Shown one piece after another: positions 15,235 through 22,041 of a stretch of 22,633 bases of DNA. The stretch is from Candidatus Pelagibacter sp. (GTDB lineage Bacteria > Pseudomonadota > Alphaproteobacteria > Pelagibacterales > Pelagibacteraceae), in assembly GCA_028097945.1 (NCBI GenBank), contig JAOHFJ010000013.1:1-22633 (forward strand), in the 5' to 3' direction. The position numbers and the translations under genes were made by a program. Below the pieces are notes generated by a model. The model was not told the DNA's origin. It did no database searches and saw only the letters and a list, made by a program, of their open reading frames with translations. How positions within the stretch are numbered: the first letter of the stretch is position 1; the number at the start of each line of letters is the position of its first letter.

Positions 15235-17163
15235 ATGAGCAAAGTAATAGGAATAGACTTAGGAACAACAAATTCATGCGTAGCCATCATGGATGGTTCC
15301 CAAGCTAAAGTATTAGAAAATACTGAAGGAGCTAGAACTACACCCTCTGTAGTAGCTTTTTTAGAGAATGAAGAAAAATTAGTCGGCCAGCCTGCGAAGA
15401 GACAAGCTGTAACCAATGCAGGTGACACTATATTTGCCGCAAAAAGACTTATCGGAAGAAAATTTGATGGCCCTTCAGTTCAAAAAGATATTTCAAAGGT
15501 TCCATACAATATTGTGAAATCAGAAAATGGCGATGCATGGGTAGAGGGCAAAGGTAAAAAATACTCACCAGCTCAAATCTCTGCTTTTGTATTACAAAAA
15601 ATGAAAGAGACTGCTGAAAAATATTTAGGTCAAGCTGTAACTAAAGCAGTTATAACTGTCCCGGCTTATTTTAATGACTCACAAAGGCAAGCAACAAAAG
15701 ATGCTGGAAAAATAGCTGGTCTTGAAGTTTTAAGAATAATTAATGAGCCAACTGCAGCATCACTAGCTTATGGTTTAGATAAAAAAGGTGGAAAAAAAAT
15801 AGCCGTATATGATTTAGGTGGAGGGACTTTTGACATTTCAATTTTAGAAATTGGAGATGGAGTTTTTGAGGTAAAGTCTACAAATGGTGACACCTTCTTA
15901 GGTGGTGAAGATTTTGATGATGCAATCGTTGAATACCTAGCAGGAGAGTTTAAAAAAGACAATGGCATAGATTTAAAAAATGATAAACTAGCACTTCAAA
16001 GATTAAAAGAAGCAGCGGAGAAAGCAAAGATTGAACTTTCGTCAGCAGCGCAAACTGAAATAAATTTACCATTTATAACAGCTGACAAAACTGGACCTAA
16101 ACATCTAAATTTAAAATTTACTAGAGCAAAATTAGAGGCTTTAGTTCAAGGATTAGTTGAAAGAACATTGGAGCCTAGTAAAATTGCTTTAAAAGACTCA
16201 GGTTTTTCAGCAGCAGAAATTAATGAAGTTGTTCTTGTTGGTGGTATGACAAGAATGCCTAAAATTATCGAAACTGTTAAAAACTTTTTTGGAAAAGAAC
16301 CAAACAAAAGTGTAAATCCTGACGAAGTTGTTGCAATGGGTGCAGCTATTCAAGGAGGAGTGCTCCAAGGCGATGTTAAAGATGTATTGCTTTTAGATGT
16401 AACGCCTCTTTCTTTGGGAATTGAAACTTTGGGTGGAGTGTCTACTAAATTAATTGAAAAAAATACAACAATACCAACTAAAAAAAGTCAGGTTTTTTCA
16501 ACTGCAGAGGATAATCAGCCTGCAGTTTCAATTAGAGTTTTACAAGGTGAGAGGGAAATGGCAGCAGATAATAAAATTTTAGGAAATTTTGAATTAGTAG
16601 GTATACCTCCAGCACCAAGAGGAACACCTCAAATCGAAGTCACTTTTGACATCGACGCTAACGGCATAGTGAACGTCTCAGCTAAAGATAAAGGGACGGG
16701 AAAAGAGCAGAAAATACAAATTCAAGCTTCCGGTGGATTATCTGATGAAGAGATTAATAAAATGGTTAAAGATGCTGAGGCAAATAAAGAAGCAGATAAA
16801 AAGAAAAGAGAGAGTGTAGATGCTAGAAATCAAGCAGATAGTCTTATTTTTTCAACGGAAAAAAGTTTAAAAGAACATGGAGATAAAATTTCAGCAGAGG
16901 AAAAGAAAGCTATCGAAAATGGCATTGTTGATCTTAAGAAATCTTTAGAGGGTACGGACTTAGAAGACATTAAGAAAAAAACACAAAGTTTAATTCAAGT
17001 TTCTATGAAATTAGGTGAAGCGGTTTATAAGAGCCAACAAAAACCTGAAGCAGGTAAACCTGAAGGTCCAAAAGATGCCAAACCTAATGACAAAGATAAC
17101 GTAGTTGATGCTGATTTTGAAGACGTAAAAGAAAAAGAAGAAGATAAAGAAAAAAGCGCCTAA
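15235..17163 (+). CDS. dnaK: Chaperone DnaK (Hsp70)
   Basis: A 642-residue Hsp70 with the full ATPase domain ([17 protein letters not shown] at 5-21; [60 protein letters not shown]) and a substrate-binding domain from about 385 ([18 protein letters not shown]). A helical lid and an acidic, Lys/Asp-rich tail ending in [20 protein letters not shown] follow. Length is standard. The ATG has an AGGA 8 nt upstream (15223-15226). Partners GrpE and DnaJ flank it, and expression probably responds to the RpoH-type promoter just upstream. Confidence 0.98.
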   Translation: MSKVIGIDLGTTNSCVAIMDGSQAKVLENTEGARTTPSVVAFLENEEKLVGQPAKRQAVTNAGDTIFAAKRLIGRKFDGPSVQKDISKVPYNIVKSENGDAWVEGKGKKYSPAQISAFVLQKMKETAEKYLGQAVTKAVITVPAYFNDSQRQATKDAGKIAGLEVLRIINEPTAASLAYGLDKKGGKKIAVYDLGGGTFDISILEIGDGVFEVKSTNGDTFLGGEDFDDAIVEYLAGEFKKDNGIDLKNDKLALQRLKEAAEKAKIELSSAAQTEINLPFITADKTGPKHLNLKFTRAKLEALVQGLVERTLEPSKIALKDSGFSAAEINEVVLVGGMTRMPKIIETVKNFFGKEPNKSVNPDEVVAMGAAIQGGVLQGDVKDVLLLDVTPLSLGIETLGGVSTKLIEKNTTIPTKKSQVFSTAEDNQPAVSIRVLQGEREMAADNKILGNFELVGIPPAPRGTPQIEVTFDIDANGIVNVSAKDKGTGKEQKIQIQASGGLSDEEINKMVKDAEANKEADKKKRESVDARNQADSLIFSTEKSLKEHGDKISAEEKKAIENGIVDLKKSLEGTDLEDIKKKTQSLIQVSMKLGEAVYKSQQKPEAGKPEGPKDAKPNDKDNVVDADFEDVKEKEEDKEKSA

Positions 17164-17170
17164 GAAAATA

Positions 17171-17176
17171 AAGGAG
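17171..17176 (+). promoter_or_regulatory. Strong Shine-Dalgarno AAGGAG of dnaJ
   Basis: AAGGAG lies 7 nt before the GTG at 17184 in the 20-nt dnaK-dnaJ gap. It is one of the few consensus ribosome-binding sites in the window and fixes the non-ATG start of dnaJ. Confidence 0.8.
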
Positions 17177-17183
17177 ACGTCCT

Positions 17184-18305
17184 GTGACCAAAAGAGATTG
17201 TTATGATGTCTTAGGTGTACCAATATCTGCATCAAAAGACGATATTAAAAAAGCTTATAGAAAGCTAGCTCTCAAATATCATCCAGATAAAACTAAAGGC
17301 GACAAATCTTCCGAAGAAAAATTTAAAGAAGCAAGCGAAGCTTATCACATTCTATCAGACGAAAAGAGGAAAGCTAATTACGATCAGTTCGGTCATGCTG
17401 CTTTTGAGGGAGGAGGTGGTGGAGGTCAGGGTTTTGGAGGTTTCGATACTTCATCCTTTTCAGATATTTTTGAGGACTTTTTCAGTGATTTTGGTGGAGG
17501 TGGCTCAACTAGAAGGTCAAGCAACAGAGGAAATGATTTAAGATATGATGTTAGTATCGATTTAGAAGAAGCTTATAAAGGTATTCAAAAAAACGTTAAG
17601 TACACAACTTACAAAGCTTGCTCTTCTTGCTCTGGAAGTGGTGCAGCAAAAGGTTCAAAACCTGTTAGATGTGACTATTGCTCTGGAAGAGGAAAAGTAA
17701 GAACCAATCAAGGTTTTTTTACCGTTCAACAAACTTGCCCTCAATGTAGCGGATACGGAGAAATGATTAATGATCCTTGCCAGAAATGCAGTGGTAACGG
17801 AAAAGTACAATCAAATGAAAATGTAACTGTAAAAATTCCTAAAGGTGTAGATGATGGCACAAGAATAAGAGTGTCTGGTAAAGGTGAAGCTGGATCAAAA
17901 GGTGGTTCAAGTGGAGATCTTTATTTATTCATATCTATAGATAATCATGATATCTTTAAAAGAGCAGACGAGAATTTATACTATGAACTTCCAATTTCAT
18001 TTACAAGTGCTGCACTTGGAACTTCAGTTGAGGTTCCATCAATTGACGGGGGTAAATCGAAAATCAAAATTCCTGCTGGCACACAACATGGTAAACAATT
18101 CAGGCTTAGAGGTAAAGGGATGCCGGTTTTAAGAGGAGGTGCTTTTGGAGATTTATATATAAGAATAAATACTCAAGTTCCAACTTCGTTGACAAAAAAA
18201 CAAAAAGAGATCCTTGAAGAATTTAATGAAATAGAAAGTAATAAACCTGATCCAGTTATCAAAAGTTTTTTTGAAAAAGCCAAAAAGTTTTGGAGCAATT
18301 CCTAG
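17184..18305 (+). CDS. dnaJ: Co-chaperone DnaJ (Hsp40, type I)
   Basis: A 373-residue type-I J-protein that delivers substrates to DnaK and stimulates its ATPase. The J domain (1-70) contains HPD at 33-35. A Gly/Phe-rich region spans 74-107. The zinc domain has four CxxCxGxG repeats between 146 and 206 (CSSCSGSG, CDYCSGRG, CPQCSGYG, CQKCSGNG), and the two C-terminal substrate-binding domains follow. All landmarks are intact. The start is GTG, supported by a consensus AAGGAG 7 nt upstream. It follows dnaK by 20 nt. Confidence 0.98.
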   Translation: MTKRDCYDVLGVPISASKDDIKKAYRKLALKYHPDKTKGDKSSEEKFKEASEAYHILSDEKRKANYDQFGHAAFEGGGGGGQGFGGFDTSSFSDIFEDFFSDFGGGGSTRRSSNRGNDLRYDVSIDLEEAYKGIQKNVKYTTYKACSSCSGSGAAKGSKPVRCDYCSGRGKVRTNQGFFTVQQTCPQCSGYGEMINDPCQKCSGNGKVQSNENVTVKIPKGVDDGTRIRVSGKGEAGSKGGSSGDLYLFISIDNHDIFKRADENLYYELPISFTSAALGTSVEVPSIDGGKSKIKIPAGTQHGKQFRLRGKGMPVLRGGAFGDLYIRINTQVPTSLTKKQKEILEEFNEIESNKPDPVIKSFFEKAKKFWSNS

Positions 18306-18311
18306 TACTAG

Positions 18312-18482
18312 ATGAACACTGATCAAGTAATGTCTGCAATTTTTCTTATTGCAGTATTAATTTTAATTTTGCCCAGCTTTCTTTCCACAAATTATAAATT
18401 AAAAGAATTTTTAAGAAATTTATCTATTTGGGCTATAATTACGTTATTTATTATAGTAATAATTTATTTTATTAGCTTATGA
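18312..18482 (+). CDS. Small two-helix membrane protein upstream of dapB
   Basis: A 56-residue open frame starting at an ATG 6 nt after the dnaJ stop. Its TGA overlaps the dapB ATG (ATGA), the arrangement expected of a real coupled cistron. The peptide has two hydrophobic helices, about 8-25 (SAIFLIAVLILILPSFL) and 39-56 (IWAIITLFIIVIIYFISL), joined by a basic loop (NYKLKEFLRNLS). The second helix and loop recall the N-terminal membrane module of alphaproteobacterial clan-AA aspartic proteases (a basic loop, then a WxLIF-type helix), but no protease domain follows. That resemblance is from memory and weak. Function unknown. Confidence 0.7.
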   Translation: MNTDQVMSAIFLIAVLILILPSFLSTNYKLKEFLRNLSIWAIITLFIIVIIYFISL

Positions 18483-19255
18483 AAAAAATAAATTTATCTA
18501 TTTCAGGATGCATGGGAAGAATGGGTCAACAGCTCATCAAGTCCTCTAAAAAAAATAGAAATTTTAAATTAATTTCTCTAACAGAAAACAGATTAATTAA
18601 TAAAAAAATTTCTGGGTTAAAACCATCCAGAAATAGCATTGATGCATTTAATAAATCCAACGTAATTATAGATTTTACTGTACCTAAATGTACCCTAGAA
18701 ATTCTTAAAATTGCATCTAAATTAAAGAAAAGAGTAGTTATTGGCACAACAGGTTTTTCCAAAAAAGAAGAAAATTTAATAAAAAAGTTTTCAAAAAAAA
18801 TTCCTATACTTAAAGCAGGTAACATGAGTTTAGGGGTAAATTTATTGATGTATTTAACTGAAATCGCTTCAAGATCCCTTGGAAATAACTTTTTTAGCAA
18901 AATATATGAAGTTCACCACAAAAATAAAATAGACTATCCATCAGGCACAGCTCTAATGTTGGGTAAAGGTATAGCAGATGGAAAAAATAAGAATTTCTAC
19001 AATTTAGTTGGAAAAAAATATTTAAATAAAAAAACTTTCCCCTATGCAAAAAAAATTAATTTTAATTCTATTCGTAAAGGTGGTGTGATTGGAGAGCATG
19101 AAGTGAGATTCTCAAGTGGAAAAGAAATTATTAAACTTAATCACGAGTCTTTTGATAGAGCTTTATATTCGGAAGGCGCTTTAACTGCTGCCACTTGGCT
19201 TATGTCAAAAAAAGCAGGTCTTTATTCTATGAGAGACCTTCTTGACTTTAAGTGA
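18479..19255 (+). CDS. dapB: 4-hydroxy-tetrahydrodipicolinate reductase DapB
   Basis: NAD(P)H-dependent reductase of the lysine/meso-diaminopimelate pathway, 258 residues, supplying peptidoglycan cross-links and lysine. The N-terminal Rossmann motif GCMGRMG is at 10-16. VVIGTTGF (87-93), GNMSLGVNLL and the catalytic block EVHHKNKIDYPSGTA, with H146, H147 and K150, are all intact. The ATG overlaps the stop of the upstream small membrane protein by 4 nt and its own TGA overlaps the nth GTG by 4 nt, so three consecutive genes are translationally coupled. dapB next to dnaJ is common in alphaproteobacteria. Confidence 0.96.
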   Translation: MKKINLSISGCMGRMGQQLIKSSKKNRNFKLISLTENRLINKKISGLKPSRNSIDAFNKSNVIIDFTVPKCTLEILKIASKLKKRVVIGTTGFSKKEENLIKKFSKKIPILKAGNMSLGVNLLMYLTEIASRSLGNNFFSKIYEVHHKNKIDYPSGTALMLGKGIADGKNKNFYNLVGKKYLNKKTFPYAKKINFNSIRKGGVIGEHEVRFSSGKEIIKLNHESFDRALYSEGALTAATWLMSKKAGLYSMRDLLDFK

Positions 19256-19905
19256 AAAATAAAAAAAAAGCTCAAACTATTTTAAGGATATTAAACAAGA
19301 CTTATCCTAAAGTTCCCATACCTTTAAATTATAAAAACACTTTTACTCTTTTAGTTTCAGTTCTTCTTTCAGCACAATGTACAGACGTAAATGTTAACAA
19401 TGTAACAAAAAATATTTACCCAAAATATAATAAACCTCAACATTTTGTAAAACTTGGTAGAAAAAAAATTGAGAGATTAATAAAAAGAATTGGAATATTT
19501 AGAATTAAGGCTAAAAGCATCTTTTACTTATCAAAAACACTAGTTGATAAATATAAAGGCAAAGTGCCAAAAACTTATGAGGAATTAGAACAGTTGCCCG
19601 GTGTAGGTCACAAAACTGCAAGTGTTGTTATGTCTCAAGGTTTTGGTTTTCCTGCTTTTCCGGTAGACACACACATTCATAGACTTGCTCAAAGGTGGGG
19701 TTTAACTAGTGGAAAGAATGTTGTTCAAACAGAGGAGGATTTAAAAAAAGTTTTTCCTAAAAAGTGCTGGAATAAACTTCATTTACAAATAATTTGGTAT
19801 GGAAGAGAATATTGTAAAGCCCGAGATTGTTATGGAATAGCTTGTAAAATTTGTAAAAGCTGTTATCCAAATAGAAAAAAACCTATTATAACAAAAAAAG
19901 CTTAA
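19252..19905 (+). CDS. nth: Endonuclease III (Nth), with rearranged Fe-S cysteines
   Basis: A 217-residue base-excision-repair DNA glycosylase/AP lyase for oxidised pyrimidines. LLSAQCTD (38-45) and the helix-hairpin-helix LPGVGHKTASVV (115-126) contain the catalytic Lys121, and Asp139 lies in FPVDTHIHR, so catalysis looks intact. The C-terminal 4Fe-4S loop is unusual. Cysteines lie at 188, 193, 198, 201 and 204 (spacing X4, X4, X2, X2) instead of C-X6-C-X2-C-X5-C. Residues 188, 198 and 204 keep the canonical positions, but the second ligand position is Gly195, with extra cysteines at 193 and 201. The start is GTG overlapping the dapB stop (GTGA). Confidence 0.94.
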   Translation: MKNKKKAQTILRILNKTYPKVPIPLNYKNTFTLLVSVLLSAQCTDVNVNNVTKNIYPKYNKPQHFVKLGRKKIERLIKRIGIFRIKAKSIFYLSKTLVDKYKGKVPKTYEELEQLPGVGHKTASVVMSQGFGFPAFPVDTHIHRLAQRWGLTSGKNVVQTEEDLKKVFPKKCWNKLHLQIIWYGREYCKARDCYGIACKICKSCYPNRKKPIITKKA

Positions 19906-20838
19906 ATGAAAATCTTAGGAATAGGCAACGCTATCGTTGATGTAATTTGCAAAGTTGAAGATAAATTTATTACTCAAAATAATTTAACTAAAAGTACAAT
20001 GAAGCTTGTTGACGAAGCGGAATTTAAAAAACTTTTATCTACTCTCAAGATAGAGGAAACTGTTTCTGGTGGATCAGTAGCAAACTCAATTGTAGGTCTT
20101 TCACAACTAGGGGATGAAGTGGGCTTTATTGGAAAAATTAGTGATGATGATTTAGGTATCAAATACGAAGAAGGTTTAAAAAAAGAAAAAGTACAGTTCT
20201 TCTACTCGAAAAAAAAAGAATCAATTTCTACTGGAACTTGTTTGATATTAATTACTCCTGACTCTGAGAGGACCATGGTAACTTTTCTTGGAACAGCAGG
20301 AAAAATTAATGAAAATGATGTTGATTCAAGTGCTGTTAAGAATAGTGAAATCTTATTTCTTGAGGGATACCTTTGGGATGAGGGCGAGCCAAAGAAGGCA
20401 TTTGAAAAAGCTATAAATAATTCAAATAAAGTTGCAATGTCATTGTCAGACTTATTTTGTGTTGAGAGGCATAAACCTCACTTTTTAGAGTTAGTTAAAA
20501 ATAAATTAGATATCACGTTTGCTAACGAACAAGAAATCATGACACTAATTGGTGTAAAAAAATTTGATGAAGTAATCAACTTTGCCAAAGAAATTAATAA
20601 GTTAATTATTATCACACGTGGTGACAAAGGAGCTGTGGCGATAAATAAAAATGAAATTATAGAATGTCCTGCTAATAAAAATCTTGATATAAAAGACTTA
20701 ACAGGTGCGGGAGATTTATTTGCTGGTGGTTTTTTACACGGTTATATTAATAATAGGTCTATAAAAGAAAGTTTAGAAACTGGAACGGATATGTCTTCAA
20801 AAGTAATCCAGATTATCGGTGCCAGATTAAGTAGTTAA
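19906..20838 (+). CDS. PfkB-family sugar/nucleoside kinase (adenosine kinase-like)
   Basis: A 310-residue ribokinase-family kinase. N-terminal ILGIGNAIVDVICKV and SGGSVANSIVGLSQLG (about 54-69) form the substrate site. The C-terminal signature DLTGAGDLFAGGFL carries the anion hole and catalytic base, GAGD at 267-270. The ALxxLSDxFCVxRH type block near 180-190 (MSLSDLFCVERHK) is typical of the adenosine kinase-like alphaproteobacterial group. The substrate cannot be fixed from sequence; adenosine, inosine/guanosine or a sugar are candidates. The ATG abuts the nth stop with no gap. It is the last gene of the grpE-to-kinase run and ends 1 nt from the convergent arfA-like stop. Confidence 0.88.
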   Translation: MKILGIGNAIVDVICKVEDKFITQNNLTKSTMKLVDEAEFKKLLSTLKIEETVSGGSVANSIVGLSQLGDEVGFIGKISDDDLGIKYEEGLKKEKVQFFYSKKKESISTGTCLILITPDSERTMVTFLGTAGKINENDVDSSAVKNSEILFLEGYLWDEGEPKKAFEKAINNSNKVAMSLSDLFCVERHKPHFLELVKNKLDITFANEQEIMTLIGVKKFDEVINFAKEINKLIIITRGDKGAVAINKNEIIECPANKNLDIKDLTGAGDLFAGGFLHGYINNRSIKESLETGTDMSSKVIQIIGARLSS

Positions 20839-20839
20839 G

Positions 20840-20944
20840 TTATTTTTTTCTTTTGAAACTGCCCTTACCCTTTTTAGGTTTAACCACTCTCTTTCTATAC
20901 TTAATTGTAAGAAGGTCTTTTGCTATCTTATTTCTTTTCTTCAT
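20840..20944 (-). CDS. arfA: ArfA-like alternative ribosome-rescue peptide (34 aa)
   Basis: A 34-residue, very basic open frame. ArfA recognises ribosomes stalled on mRNAs without a stop codon and recruits RF2 to free them, backing up tmRNA. The core here, YRKRVVKPKKGKGSFKRKK (16-34), matches the ArfA core FRQRVEKNKKGKGSYMRK of E. coli, preceded by a similar LL helix start (KDLL). The ATG at 20944-20942 overlaps the regulator's TGA (ATGA), so translation is coupled. The E. coli gene encodes 72 codons and its active form is about 55 residues, so this is a minimal version lacking most of the N- and C-terminal flanks. It has an in-frame TAA; no clear RNase III hairpin is visible. A generic basic peptide is the alternative. 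Confidence 0.72.
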   Translation of the reverse strand: MKKRNKIAKDLLTIKYRKRVVKPKKGKGSFKRKK

Positions 20945-21546
20945 AGATAATAACCATCTTTATTATTGTTGATAAAATTATTATCCATAAACTTATCAGC
21001 TATTTTTTTTCTTAATCTATAAATGTGGGTCTCAACTGTATGTGTGTCTGCATCAGTCGAATAGTTCCAAACAGAAGATAAAATCTTATCTTTAGAAATC
21101 GGCTTATTGTTATTTAAAAATAATTCAAGAAGTTGAATTTCTTTTTCAGTAAGAATAATAAAATTTTCTGATTTGGAAAATTTTTTTTCATTTTTGTTCA
21201 ATAAATAACTTTTTATTTCTATAAAGGAATTTTTGTTAAATTTTTTTTTTGCGGCTGAATTTTCTACTATAAAATTAATTTCTTTTAAAGTCACTGGCAA
21301 ATTAAGATATTCATCACAATTTTCTATTATGTTATTTTTTTCTCTAGCACATATTTTAATATTATCATTACTCTCGATAAGCTCTTTTTGCTTTTTGTCC
21401 TTTAAGGCATCAACATGGAATAAAATAATATTATAATTTGCATTTATATTTTCAAATAAAGCATTAAACTTTAAAAAAGGCCTTAATTCATTTAATGTGG
21501 ATATGAAGGAGGCAGGACCTAGAATTAAAACATTTAATCTATGCAT
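20941..21546 (-). CDS. OmpR/PhoB-type DNA-binding protein with degenerate receiver domain
   Basis: A 201-residue protein with a winged-helix transcriptional regulatory domain at about 125-201 (ILTEKEIQLLELFL, then SVWNYSTDADTHTVETHIYRLRKKI, the OmpR-family recognition-helix block). The N-terminal ~95 residues look like a CheY fold by layout, but the phosphorylation residues are gone. The acidic pair after beta1 is GP (NVLILGPASF), the acceptor aspartate after beta3 is His44 (IILFHVDAL) and the conserved lysine is Leu83 (LNLPVTL). It is probably phosphorylation-independent. No sensor kinase is adjacent. The ATG at 21546-21544 shares ATGCAT with the divergent transpeptidase-fold gene; an in-frame start at 21561 is possible. 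The stop overlaps the arfA-like start. Confidence 0.82.
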   Translation of the reverse strand: MHRLNVLILGPASFISTLNELRPFLKFNALFENINANYNIILFHVDALKDKKQKELIESNDNIKICAREKNNIIENCDEYLNLPVTLKEINFIVENSAAKKKFNKNSFIEIKSYLLNKNEKKFSKSENFIILTEKEIQLLELFLNNNKPISKDKILSSVWNYSTDADTHTVETHIYRLRKKIADKFMDNNFINNNKDGYYL

Positions 21547-22041
21547 ATAATAATAAAGCAAAATTACTTAACTATTAGGAACTATAAAGCAAAATGCTCT
21601 GTAGGTAAAAGGGGAATTGGCAATAAAAAAAAAGAAGGCGATCTAATTACGCCAAAAGGCCTTTATAAGATAAAACACATCTTATACAGAAAAGATAGAA
21701 TAAAAAAATTTGAGTCTAAAATCAAAAAAATTATTATTAAAAAAAATATGGGATGGTGTGACGATCCATTTTCTAAATCATACAATAAAATTGTAAAATT
21801 ACCCTCTAGGTTTAGTCATGAAAAACTTTATAGGAAGGACAATATCTACGATATAATTTTAGTATTAAATTATAATATGAGTCCTATAGTGAAAAATAAA
21901 GGAAGTGCAATTTTTATTCATGTTTCAAAAAAAAACTATAAAAAGACTAAAGGTTGTATAGGACTAAAAAAAATTCATCTTTTAAAAATTATAAAAGAAT
22001 TAAAAAAAAATACTAAAGTTATGATCGAGAGCCAAAAATAG
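21541..22041 (+). CDS. YkuD-fold L,D-transpeptidase family protein without visible signal peptide
   Basis: A 166-residue YkuD-domain protein. The catalytic signature is present as GSAIFIHVSKKN (His127) and TKGCIGL (Cys139). Supporting family blocks are GKRGIGNKKKEGDLITPKGLY (22-42) and MGWCDDPFSKSYNK (70-83), typical of the short alphaproteobacterial version. Family members cross-link peptidoglycan or attach proteins to it in the periplasm, yet no signal peptide or transmembrane helix is visible at the N-terminus (MHIIIKQNYLTIRNY). Export route or cytoplasmic role is therefore open. The usual arginine after the catalytic cysteine (GCxR) is glycine. The ATG is part of the ATGCAT shared with the divergent regulator; the 3' end overlaps the YggS gene by 23 nt. 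Confidence 0.87.
   Translation: MHIIIKQNYLTIRNYKAKCSVGKRGIGNKKKEGDLITPKGLYKIKHILYRKDRIKKFESKIKKIIIKKNMGWCDDPFSKSYNKIVKLPSRFSHEKLYRKDNIYDIILVLNYNMSPIVKNKGSAIFIHVSKKNYKKTKGCIGLKKIHLLKIIKELKKNTKVMIESQK

Noticed and set aside
18526..18900. 124-codon open frame antisense to dapB
   Set aside because: The sense frame is an intact dapB with catalytic residues; the antisense peptide has no domain signature and no plausible start context.
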